Shown piece by piece: positions 8,385 through 16,939 of a stretch of 32,536 bases of DNA; the stretch's first letter is position 1, and every line of letters begins with the position of its first letter. The notes beneath the pieces were generated by a model. It was not told the origin of the DNA, ran no database searches, and saw nothing but the letters and a program-made list of their open reading frames with translations. The position numbers were made by a program, and so were the translations under genes. The DNA comes from Oscillospiraceae bacterium (GTDB lineage Bacteria > Bacillota > Clostridia > Oscillospirales > Ruminococcaceae), in NCBI GenBank assembly GCA_009778115.1, contig WRKL01000012.1, forward strand, positions 1-32,536, read 5' to 3'.

Positions 8385-10279
8385 ACCCTGACTTTACACA
8401 CTCTTCTTTTTCTTCCGTCCCTTGTGGTTACGGTTATGTTCGCGCTGCCTTTTCTCCGTGCGGTGAGTCTGCCTTTTGAGGACACCGAAACCACCCGGGG
8501 TTTCGACGATTTCCAGGTAACTCTTTTGTCTCTTGCGCCGGCCGGATTTACCGTTTCTTTGAGCTGAAAGGTTTTGTTCTTTCGAAGTCTCAGCCGCAGC
8601 GATGATCTGTTCAGCCGAACCGAACTTACCCGTATAACCCTGAACCGTGCCTGCAGCGTGCGGTTTTTAGCTGAGATAAAAGAATATACCGCTTCGGATC
8701 CATTTATTTTTTGTCCGCCTTCATACCAGCCATCGAAAACATAACCTTTGCTCGGGACTGCATTCAGCGTGACGGTTTTTCCCTCATCATAATATCCGCT
8801 GCCGGTCGCTCTTCCGCCGGTTCCTGAAGATGTTTTTATTTCAAATTCGGGCGGCGGCGGAAGCAATCTGAAGGTCGCTTCCAGCGTGCGGTTTTCGGTT
8901 GCGTTTGTAATAAAAGGATTTACCTCGGATATTTTCGCACCGTTCTCGTACCAGCTGTCAAAATGATAACCGGCATCGGGCACAGCGGTTATGACGGCGC
9001 GGTCGTTGTACTTAAAAGTCCCGCTGCCGGTTATGCGGCCACCGCGTTCCGCTGTTGCAGTGATTATTATAGCTTCCGGGTATTTTACGAACGCTGCTTT
9101 ATAACGAAACCAACTTTCGTAGACAATGTCCCAGCTACGGTCGAAATCCGGGAAATAAAGCGTAAGTTCTTCGTGACAATCTTCAAAGAGGTTGCGGTGT
9201 TCTCCTCCTATGATCTCCGGACGGCTCCCCGTAAAAAATACGGTTGAAAGTTCCCGGCAACCCCGGAATACGTTTTCCTGAATGTTTATAGCACTGCCCG
9301 GGATTATTATTCCCCTCATCTTTTCACAGTGTGCGAACGCCCATTTTCCGATTTCTGTCACATTATCCGGAATCGTAATTCTTTCAAGATTAATACAGCG
9401 GAAAAAAGTATAGGCTCTTATTTCTTTTATATTTTTTGAAAGTGTTACATCCCGCAGCGATGTACAGCCGCCGAACACCTGCTCCCCGAGGTTGGTAACG
9501 CTGTCCGGAATAACTATACCCGTAAGAGCGGAACAACCGGAAAACGCAAAATCATCAATAAGGCGAACCGAACCGGGAATATTTATACCCGAAAGACTTT
9601 TACAATTTGCGAACGCCCGCTCCCCGATGCCTGTGATCGTATTCGGCAGCGTTACACCGGTAAGTTTTTCACAATTTGCGAAAGTGTACGCTCCGATGTT
9701 TGTTACACCTGGCGGAACAACTATGTTTCTTAACCCCGAATCATAAAACGCTCCGTCGCCGATATGTGTGATTCCGGCAGGCAAAATTATCCTCTCCAGG
9801 CTTTTACAACGCGCAAACGCCTGCGCTCCGATACTTCGGACACTGTTCGGAAGATTCAGGTTTACAAGACTTACGCATTCAGAGAACGCGCTGCTGCCGA
9901 TATGGGAAACATTGCCGGGTATATTTATGTTCTTCAAGCTTTCGCACCTGAAAAACGCATAACTCCCGATATAGGTAACGCTGTTCGGGATATTAATTAC
10001 CTCAAGGCTTTTACACCACGAAAAAGCCCAGTCGCCGATAGACGTAATTCCGCCCGGAATGGTTACATATGTAATGCCGGTTTTCCCTGTGAATGCTGAC
10101 GGTCCGATCTTGGTTACCTGCATTCCGCTAATCCGTGACGGGATTGTTATGTCCGTATTTGAACCGGTATAACCCGTTATTGTCACGGAATTATTTTCTA
10201 CGGCATATAGCCAGTCCCTGTATATCAATGACGTGTCCGAAGCAGACACTGTCGATGATGAACAAAGGATCAGCGGCAA
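8378..10279 (-). CDS. BspA-type leucine-rich repeat surface protein, signal peptide interrupted
   Basis: A 633-aa open frame. Residues about 50-370 hold roughly a dozen LRR_5/BspA repeats of the form IPxSVTxIGxxAFxxCxSL. Two InlB B-repeat-like domains (GG..TGSG......V.L.AVP..GY.FDGWYE) span about 400-548. A Big_2-like Ig domain with a very basic C-terminus (549-633) ends the protein. Such proteins are usually extracellular adhesins. The frame begins at a TTG right after an in-frame TAA. Upstream codons encode the first half of an obvious signal peptide (see 10280-10354). Either the gene is a recent pseudogene, or translation restarts at the TTG and gives a shortened leader. It lies between two ABC genes. 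Confidence 0.82.
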   Translation of the reverse strand: MPLILCSSSTVSASDTSLIYRDWLYAVENNSVTITGYTGSNTDITIPSRISGMQVTKIGPSAFTGKTGITYVTIPGGITSIGDWAFSWCKSLEVINIPNSVTYIGSYAFFRCESLKNINIPGNVSHIGSSAFSECVSLVNLNLPNSVRSIGAQAFARCKSLERIILPAGITHIGDGAFYDSGLRNIVVPPGVTNIGAYTFANCEKLTGVTLPNTITGIGERAFANCKSLSGINIPGSVRLIDDFAFSGCSALTGIVIPDSVTNLGEQVFGGCTSLRDVTLSKNIKEIRAYTFFRCINLERITIPDNVTEIGKWAFAHCEKMRGIIIPGSAINIQENVFRGCRELSTVFFTGSRPEIIGGEHRNLFEDCHEELTLYFPDFDRSWDIVYESWFRYKAAFVKYPEAIIITATAERGGRITGSGTFKYNDRAVITAVPDAGYHFDSWYENGAKISEVNPFITNATENRTLEATFRLLPPPPEFEIKTSSGTGGRATGSGYYDEGKTVTLNAVPSKGYVFDGWYEGGQKINGSEAVYSFISAKNRTLQARFRVIRVSSVRLNRSSLRLRLRKNKTFQLKETVNPAGARDKRVTWKSSKPRVVSVSSKGRLTARRKGSANITVTTRDGRKRRVCKVRVI

Positions 10280-10354
10280 TTATAGTGCCAGTGTTAGCAC
10301 TGCAAAACAAATTTTTTCTATCCGAATCCGGATCCGGATCTGGTTTCGTATCAT
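10280..10354 (-). pseudogene. Signal-peptide start of the LRR gene, ending at an in-frame stop
   Basis: An ATG at 10354 has GGGAGG ten bases upstream. It reads MIRNQIRIRIRIEKICF then AVLTLAL, then TAA, and continues in the same frame as LPLILCSSSTVSASD in the LRR open frame. Joined, these make a textbook signal peptide: basic n-region, hydrophobic core, and cleavage near SASD. The IRIRIRI stretch is coded by a short CCGGAT tandem repeat. The stop sits in the hydrophobic core and is a single-codon event. Confidence 0.75.
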
Positions 10355-10392
10355 TATAACGCATCCTCCCATATATGTTTTTTATGGAAAAA

Positions 10393-13347
10393 CTATATCG
10401 TCAGGTAAATTTCAAGCTTTTGCCGGTGCGCTTTCGGGATATTGTAAACATCCATTATAATGTAGCGGTTACCCTCTACATCGGTAACCGAAACAGCATT
10501 TTCGTGCAGTCCGGACATTCTTAAATTTTTGGTCGGCTCGATCACGCATATTTCCTTTTCAACGCCGTTAAAAATTGCTTTTATAAAGAAAAACGACATT
10601 TTTTCCCGAATATTAGTTACTTTGTGTGTGATCGGGCAATAATATCTGAACTCAAGTTGTCTTTTTATCAATTGAGCCTGCTGCGGGTCAAAATCAGCAT
10701 CAATATTTTTTATTATACCGATTTCCTGCTCGCCGCCGTCTTTTTTTCTTTTATGTCCTGTATGTCCTGTATTTCCGGAATTTTTGCCGTGTTCTTCGTG
10801 TTCTTCAAGCTCTTCGAGCTTTTCGGGTTCTTCAGTTTCGGCTTCGTCTTTTTCGTCCCCGTTTTTTTCAAACTTCGCCATTACCGAAATATAACCGAAC
10901 GCATCAGAATAAGGAAGAAGTCTGTTTAACGTTATCCTTTCAAACTTTTCTCCGTTCAAAACCGCCGACAGGAACCCGTTTTTGTCCGGTACAAAAGATA
11001 TATTATCCTCGGTCAGATAGTTTATCTTTGTAATGTCATCCAGGCTGTATAGTGAATCTGCGTTCTGTGGATTTCCTGACATATATTCATCCCCCATTTC
11101 GATAAATTTCAATGAGTCCGCCTGTAGCTTGTGGAGCTTAAAGTAGGCTCCCTTTTTGTTGATAAGTTCTGAATGTGTGCCGAGTTCCTTGAGTTCGCCG
11201 TCCTCTATAACAGCCAGTGTATCGGCATCCCTCAAAGTGGAAAGTCTGTGCGCTATTGCAATAACGGTACGGTCTTTGCGCAGCTTCTCTATGGCATATT
11301 GGATGCGCCGCTCGGTCTGGGTATCCATTGCGGAGGTTGCTTCGTCGAGTATAAGGATCGACGGCAGCTGCAAAATAGCTCTGGCTATGGATATTCTCTG
11401 CTTTTCTCCGCCCGAAAGCTCCACTCCGCCCGAACCTACAACAGAATCGTAACCGCCCTCAAGTTTTGCGATAAAATCATGTGCGAACGCTTGCTTTGCA
11501 GCTGATATAATATCGTCTATGGTGTGCTCTTTTACTCCGTAGCCGATGTTTTCGGTTAGCGTGCCGATAAAAAGGTAGGTTTCCTGAGATACTACACCGA
11601 TACTGCGCCGCAAAGTGTCAAAGCTGTAGTTTTTTAGGTTTTCGCCGTCAATTAAAATTTCGCCGTCGTTTACATCATACAGCCTGGATATTAGGTTGAT
11701 AATCGTGGATTTTCCCGCGCCCGTCTTACCCACTATACCAAACATTTCCCCGCCTTTTATGTTCATGCTGACTTTTTTCAATATAGGGCGTCCCACATCG
11801 TATTCAAATGATACGTCCCGAAGTTCTATATCGCCGTGAAGAGTTTCTTTTTTAACGGGATCGTCTATCTCGGTGATAACCGGAACAGCATCCAAAATTT
11901 CAAACATCCTAGAAGCAGCTACAACACAGGAAGACCACCAGTCAACGAACCACATAAGATAATCCACCGGATTGAAAATCATGCGGGCATATGCCATAAA
12001 CGCCACCAGCGATCCCAATGTCATATGACCGTAGATTATCAGCAGTCCCCCCGCCAAAAATACAGCGGCAAAAAGCATATTTATCGAACCCGAAACTTTG
12101 GGCACAAAATTCGCAAACCTATTGCGTGCGGTCAGATTATGCGAATACAAACTGTCTGTCATGCTGTCATATCGTCCGGTTTCTTCATTTTCCTTAGAAA
12201 AAGCCTTAACTACCCTCTGTCCGTTAAGTACATCGCTTACATAAGAACGGTTGCGGCTCATCAGAGCGAAGATTTTTCCCCATATTTTTCTTTGGGTCTT
12301 AAAAAATTTAAAAATCACAAATCCGAAAACAATAATTACACTAAAAATAATAAGACTTACATAAGGACTGAGTGCGAACAGAACCCCGACGATTCCCAGT
12401 ATAGTTATTGCGTTTATTACCAGCGACGGTAAAACGTCAATAAAAAATCCGTATATGTAATCGGTATCGTCGATAACCCTTGTCATAAGATTACCTGTAC
12501 GTTTTGAGGTAAAAAATTGCAGGGAAAGCGGCTGCATTTCAGAAAAAAGCTTTACCCGCAGGTCATGGAGCATTTTCGGGGTGAATAAGGCGTTGAGTAT
12601 ATTATAAACCACACCCGCGAGCAGTGCGGCGATTTGTGTGCCCGCAATAAGCAGGACAGCCAGTAAAACCTGTTTATAAAAAGGGCTTCCCATCGCATTC
12701 GGCGCAAGCACGTTGTCGTACAAAAATTTTGTGCTGAACATAGGTGCGACAAGTCCAAGCAGCGTAGTTATTACCACGCATATTCCGAACGCAATAGCCT
12801 GGGCTTTAAATCCGCCGTACATTTTCAGCATACGCTTAAGGATCGACAGTTTATTTAAACAATTCGGACACATAGGACGATTCGGGTCGGGATATCTTTC
12901 CTTGCACTTGTCGCAGTATGTCTTCATTTGTTCCAGAACCGTATCATCTATCGGCTCTGATTTTTTCAGTTTAAGCAGTCTATCCTTAAATTTTTCAAAC
13001 GTTTCACTATATCCGACGGAAAACCGGCACACACGACTTTGTTTTCCGTTTTGTTTTATATATAATTCCGCTGTGTATATATCCCTTACGATTTCCGCGT
13101 CCTCTATTTTTTCAAGCTCTGTTGAAGAAACCTTCCCGTAAGATCCGATTCCCGACCCCTCTTTTTCTTCTCCGGAAAGCGCAGAAAGGGTGTACAATGC
13201 GGTTTTATCCGCAAAAAGATACGAATCAATATAATTTCCGTCACAATCCAGATCCGATTTTATACAATAAAGCAAGGCATCCGTGTTTACCCCTTGCTTT
13301 TTCAGGCAAGAGAGTACCGGTTCGGGAACATCTATAAAATATTTCAC
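10393..13347 (-). CDS. ABC exporter with zinc ribbon and C-terminal DUF1854-like domain
   Basis: A 984-aa fused exporter. Residues 1-135 are a beta-rich N-terminal domain. A zinc ribbon (Cys145, 148, 160, 163) precedes the transmembrane domain (about 175-475). The nucleotide-binding domain is fully canonical: Walker A GKTGAGKST (540-548), LSGGE (644), LILDEATS (666) and switch His700. Residues about 765-984 look like DUF1854 (start SLDDITKINYLTED, end SVTDVEGNRYIIMDVYNIPK). A Glu/His/Lys-rich insert at 828-872 splits that domain. As I recall, DUF1854 proteins occur beside ABC transporters near cyanophycin genes; none are visible here. The GTG start has GGAAGGG five bases upstream. It is first in the unit after the promoter at 13438. 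Confidence 0.88.
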   Translation of the reverse strand: MKYFIDVPEPVLSCLKKQGVNTDALLYCIKSDLDCDGNYIDSYLFADKTALYTLSALSGEEKEGSGIGSYGKVSSTELEKIEDAEIVRDIYTAELYIKQNGKQSRVCRFSVGYSETFEKFKDRLLKLKKSEPIDDTVLEQMKTYCDKCKERYPDPNRPMCPNCLNKLSILKRMLKMYGGFKAQAIAFGICVVITTLLGLVAPMFSTKFLYDNVLAPNAMGSPFYKQVLLAVLLIAGTQIAALLAGVVYNILNALFTPKMLHDLRVKLFSEMQPLSLQFFTSKRTGNLMTRVIDDTDYIYGFFIDVLPSLVINAITILGIVGVLFALSPYVSLIIFSVIIVFGFVIFKFFKTQRKIWGKIFALMSRNRSYVSDVLNGQRVVKAFSKENEETGRYDSMTDSLYSHNLTARNRFANFVPKVSGSINMLFAAVFLAGGLLIIYGHMTLGSLVAFMAYARMIFNPVDYLMWFVDWWSSCVVAASRMFEILDAVPVITEIDDPVKKETLHGDIELRDVSFEYDVGRPILKKVSMNIKGGEMFGIVGKTGAGKSTIINLISRLYDVNDGEILIDGENLKNYSFDTLRRSIGVVSQETYLFIGTLTENIGYGVKEHTIDDIISAAKQAFAHDFIAKLEGGYDSVVGSGGVELSGGEKQRISIARAILQLPSILILDEATSAMDTQTERRIQYAIEKLRKDRTVIAIAHRLSTLRDADTLAVIEDGELKELGTHSELINKKGAYFKLHKLQADSLKFIEMGDEYMSGNPQNADSLYSLDDITKINYLTEDNISFVPDKNGFLSAVLNGEKFERITLNRLLPYSDAFGYISVMAKFEKNGDEKDEAETEEPEKLEELEEHEEHGKNSGNTGHTGHKRKKDGGEQEIGIIKNIDADFDPQQAQLIKRQLEFRYYCPITHKVTNIREKMSFFFIKAIFNGVEKEICVIEPTKNLRMSGLHENAVSVTDVEGNRYIIMDVYNIPKAHRQKLEIYLTI

Positions 13348-13437
13348 AATTACCCTTCCCTGATCGCCAATGCGGTTTTTTGCGGTTTTTGCGGTTTTTT
13401 TTGGGCGGCTTTTTCAACACCCTTTTACACTTAAAAC

Positions 13438-13466
13438 AGTATAATACCGTTTACCTGTAATGTCAA
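13438..13466 (-). promoter_or_regulatory. Strong promoter for the ABC-LRR-ABC unit
   Basis: On the minus strand, TTGACA (13466-13461), a 17-bp spacer and TATACT (13443-13438). The untranslated leader of about 85 nt contains three CCGCAAAAA-type tandem units (about 13375-13402), a slippage-prone tract. No other promoter is seen before 8242, so the downstream LRR and second ABC genes probably depend on it. Confidence 0.8.
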
Positions 13467-13515
13467 GAGTTCACCGAACCGCTGATTCACAGCTTGGCAC
13501 GGTTTGCGATTTTTA

Positions 13516-13677
13516 TTAGACCTCCTCTGGAATTAAAATAACGTATGAACACAGATGATTCTTCGTCAAATAAGGCAATTTTGACGAAAATATCCTGGAT
13601 ATTTGAGGATAAATTAACGCCGTGTGACAGGAAATCTTCCGTTCATATGTTGCGGAGTGATTTTCGAGGAGGTCTAA
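13516..13677. repeat. Complete 162-bp palindromic repeat (MITE/REP-like)
   Basis: The ends are perfect 12-bp inverted repeats, TTAGACCTCCTC and GAGGAGGTCTAA. The similarity extends inward imperfectly (ACGTATGAAC...GATTC versus ACATATGAACGGAAGATTTC). The centre has two more dyads: TTCGTCAAA/TTTTGACGAA (about 13562-13584) and the palindrome AAATATCCTGGATATTT (about 13587-13603). There is no open frame. Partial copies lie at 1-27 and 4636-4703. The right end provides the addB stop codon TAG (13674-13676). One strand of each end contains the 16S anti-Shine-Dalgarno core ACCTCCT, the other GAGGAGGT. Confidence 0.85.
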
Positions 13678-16600
13678 TTTATGATCCTGGCTAAAAATTC
13701 CTGCTTGCTCATTCTGCCGACATTCCGGTCGGCGGGGATATTTTCATTCCGTCCGCATATTTCCTTATATCCGCAGCTTTTACACGGATGATATTCGGCT
13801 TTCAGCGGGGAAGCGGCAATTCTGCCCTCAAACAAATCCTTAGCCATCCGGGCAGCTTTTTGTTGTATAAACCCGAATACCTTGTCGGATTCATCTTCAC
13901 TCCACAAGGTGTCTTCCCTATACGGTGGCTTTGTGTTTAAAGCCCGCGCTTCAGCATTAAACGCTTCAATTACAGCCGGATCGGCAATAACCATTCCGTC
14001 GGCGCAATAATGCTTTGCCCGCGCCTTTTCGAGCTTTTCGGGATCTGCTTGTCTTCCCTTTTCCATCGGAGCTTCATTTAAAGGCTGATACATGATCCCT
14101 GCCGGATAATATTTTTCTGTGTTTTTATAATGATAACGGCATAAATAGTAAAGGTATATCAGCATTTGGAGATTTATTCCGTAATACAAATCCGAAATTC
14201 TAAAGCTTTTCTTTTTCTTTTTATAATCTGTCACGCGAAGATATTTTTTGCCGCCGGCATACATCATATCCAACCGGTCTAGTCTGCCCGAAATCCGCAC
14301 TTCGATACCGCCGTCTGTGCTTGCGAACGGTTCCGAGTTTTCCGGTTGCTTCAATTCCATTTCGAACTCCGCCGGCCGGAAACCGGAAGCCGCTATTTCT
14401 TTTTGTAATTTTTGCGCCACACTGCTAAGCGGTCTTACCGTCATGCCGAAAAGATATAAAAACCGTTGGGTTTTGAATGCGAAACCGCCCAGCGTTTGCT
14501 CGAGGTATCTCTGCAAGGTTTTTTTTATAACAGTTTTTAGCTCGTCTGCTTTCATATAGATAAATTCGGGATTTTCCGTAATAACGCAATAAAGGACATG
14601 GTGCATAAGACTTCCGCTTTGAATGGGATCCATTTCAGCCCGCCGTCTCGGAAATAGCGAAAGACCCTTGTCACAAAAATATGCAAAAGGACAGGTGTGA
14701 TATTTTTCGATTGAAGATGGTGAAACATTCATGCGTTTGCCGAAAATAATTTCAGCTCTTTTGCCCGATAGCTTATATTCGGTTCGCAGGCTGCCGTTTT
14801 TCGCTAAAAGGTTTTTTTCAAAATATTCCGGCGCCCGTTCTGCTTCCTGTTCCGTTATGCTGAACATTTTTTGTATTTGCGCAATAAATGCGGATGGGCG
14901 CAACGGAGCACCCGCTATGTCCGTGCGGCGGTAGGAAACGTACAAACGCTCACGCGCTGACGATAAACGGGTATAAACAAGAAATTTTTCATTGATGATC
15001 TGTTCTTCGATTAACGGCGCCAGTTTCATATCCAGGGTTCGTAAAACTTTGCGGTCGTCATCACTGAACGCTCCGTATTCATCGGGAAACCGCGGAAAGA
15101 AACCCTCGTTTGCTCCGAGTATGAATACGACTTTAAAGTTTGATGTTCTGATCGAATCCGCATCTCCTATTGTAATGCAGTCACCGGTTTTGGGTACGGA
15201 TTCCTGCTTTTTACTCTTTACGGCAAGTATATATAATTCTAAATATTCCTCTATGTTTATAGTATGCCCTTGAAGTGAGGTTGCCAAAACCGACAATAAC
15301 TCCATAAGGGTGTTCCAATCCCGTTCGATCTGTTTTGCTTCATTAAAGTCTGAATGTTTAATACAATCATCCAAATGTTTGTTTAAAGTTTCCTCTATGC
15401 CCGTTTGCAAAATTATATCGTATATTCCACGGGATATAACCGCCGCATCCTTGCTGTTGCCCGATACGGCGAGCCCGGACAAAATCGAATGTATTTTTTC
15501 CCGCACAAGGTTGGCGGTTTGCAGATTTTTGTAGTCCTCATCGCTCCATTCATCCTGAAAGCCCCGGGGATGTGCTGTAAACTCTTCGGATAACCAGCGG
15601 GGATGTATACTCCATGTATAGACATAATTTTCGAACACACATATATTTTCGAGTGAAATATCGGTTACATCGCATTTTAACATTGCTAAAACACTGTTTA
15701 TATTTCCGGCGGCGGACAAAAGACAGGATACAAACCGCATCAAAGGACGTACTGATAAGTCATCAGCGAATGAAATGAATCCGGGTATGTCATACTTTCT
15801 AAGCCCTGCTTCGATTACAGATCCGTACACCGAAAAATCCGAGGCTATCAAGGCTATGTCCCGGAACCGGTATCCGTTCCGGACAAGATCCGGAATTTTA
15901 CACATAACGGAATCAACTTCGTCATACTCATTACCGGCGAATTTTAAAGTAACGGCATCCGCTGTTGTCCCGCCGGCAAAAGGAGGGTACACCGGGCGCA
16001 TAATATTACGCTCTAAATGAGCAAGCGCAGGATTTGCGAACCGTTTTCCGGGTGACAGCGACACGGGCGGAGATACCGGGACACTATTCGTATGCGCAAG
16101 ATTCTTGAGCGCGCGATATGTTTGTTCGCATTCTGAAAAAAGCGTTCCGCCCTGAATATTGTCTCCATTTTCCAAGGTCAATGCCGCTGTAAAATCTTCA
16201 GCTTCACAGAGCATAAACGAAATGATTTTTAACTGGGGGGCGGTAAAACTGGTAAACCCGTCAATATATATGCTGAAATCGCTGAAAAACCCTGCTCCTG
16301 CCGTGTTACGGTTTTCGCTGAGAATAGCGGCAACCCTGGAAAGATCGTCCAGCGGGTCATTATACGCTTGGTATAAAAGAGCATCATATGCTGAATATAT
16401 TACGGAAAGTTCGATCGCTTTTGTTTTCAAAGCCGAGGGGGGCAGCCGGTGTATTTTTTTTTCAAATTCTACCGGGCAAAAACCGGAGTTCTTTATTTCG
16501 TTCACCGCTTGCAGGCAATAGGATGGAAAGTCAGATTTATGTTTGTTTTTGGCATAAAATTCAAGTTTATCGGCGACCGACCTTACAGCACGGCTCATTA

Positions 16601-16865
16601 AAATAAGTTTTGCCGTATCATCAGCATATTCTCCGGCTATTCCCCCGTACTTCGAAAATATCAAACGTGCCAGCGAGGTGAAAGACAATACCCGGGCATA
16701 GGAAAGACTTTGTGCGCCCAGATCGTCAATAAACGATACCTCTGCATCAAAGCTTGTTTGCTCGGGTACAATTATGATTGTATTTTTTTTTCGCGTTTTG
16801 CGTATCCGCGATTTTATTTCGGTGGTTTTTCCGCTTCCCGGCGGACCTGCGATAAAATTCAACAT
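13674..16865 (-). CDS. addB: AddB subunit of the AddAB helicase-nuclease
   Basis: Full-length AddB (1063 aa) of the recombination-repair complex that resects double-strand breaks to Chi. Walker A GPPGSGKT is at residues 7-14. The nuclease domain is C-terminal: GRLDRLDM, then LRVTDYKKKKKSF and GINLQMLIYL, with the catalytic Asp and Lys of the family. Iron-sulfur cysteines are kept: one in HTCPFAYFC (about 720) and CKSCGYKEIC (about 1029-1038). addA normally follows addB but is absent here; the gene instead runs into the 162-bp repeat, which supplies its stop. Upstream, four 11-bp repeats rich in AAGAGGA precede the ATG. Confidence 0.93.
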   Translation of the reverse strand: MLNFIAGPPGSGKTTEIKSRIRKTRKKNTIIIVPEQTSFDAEVSFIDDLGAQSLSYARVLSFTSLARLIFSKYGGIAGEYADDTAKLILMSRAVRSVADKLEFYAKNKHKSDFPSYCLQAVNEIKNSGFCPVEFEKKIHRLPPSALKTKAIELSVIYSAYDALLYQAYNDPLDDLSRVAAILSENRNTAGAGFFSDFSIYIDGFTSFTAPQLKIISFMLCEAEDFTAALTLENGDNIQGGTLFSECEQTYRALKNLAHTNSVPVSPPVSLSPGKRFANPALAHLERNIMRPVYPPFAGGTTADAVTLKFAGNEYDEVDSVMCKIPDLVRNGYRFRDIALIASDFSVYGSVIEAGLRKYDIPGFISFADDLSVRPLMRFVSCLLSAAGNINSVLAMLKCDVTDISLENICVFENYVYTWSIHPRWLSEEFTAHPRGFQDEWSDEDYKNLQTANLVREKIHSILSGLAVSGNSKDAAVISRGIYDIILQTGIEETLNKHLDDCIKHSDFNEAKQIERDWNTLMELLSVLATSLQGHTINIEEYLELYILAVKSKKQESVPKTGDCITIGDADSIRTSNFKVVFILGANEGFFPRFPDEYGAFSDDDRKVLRTLDMKLAPLIEEQIINEKFLVYTRLSSARERLYVSYRRTDIAGAPLRPSAFIAQIQKMFSITEQEAERAPEYFEKNLLAKNGSLRTEYKLSGKRAEIIFGKRMNVSPSSIEKYHTCPFAYFCDKGLSLFPRRRAEMDPIQSGSLMHHVLYCVITENPEFIYMKADELKTVIKKTLQRYLEQTLGGFAFKTQRFLYLFGMTVRPLSSVAQKLQKEIAASGFRPAEFEMELKQPENSEPFASTDGGIEVRISGRLDRLDMMYAGGKKYLRVTDYKKKKKSFRISDLYYGINLQMLIYLYYLCRYHYKNTEKYYPAGIMYQPLNEAPMEKGRQADPEKLEKARAKHYCADGMVIADPAVIEAFNAEARALNTKPPYREDTLWSEDESDKVFGFIQQKAARMAKDLFEGRIAASPLKAEYHPCKSCGYKEICGRNENIPADRNVGRMSKQEFLARIIN

Positions 16866-16876
16866 ATCCGCACCCG

Positions 16877-16920
16877 CTCTTGTTGTCCTCTTGTTGTCCT
16901 CTTGTTATCCTCTTGCTATC
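16877..16920 (-). repeat. Four 11-bp tandem repeats upstream of addB
   Basis: On the plus strand: CTCTTGTTGTC twice (16877-16898), CTCTTGTTATC (16899-16909) and CTCTTGCTATC (16910-16920). Each minus-strand unit carries AAGAG(GA), a weak Shine-Dalgarno-like sequence. The block ends 11 bp before the addB ATG and fills most of the proS-addB spacer. Confidence 0.9.
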
Positions 16921-16939
16921 CAAGCAGCAAGCAATTTTG

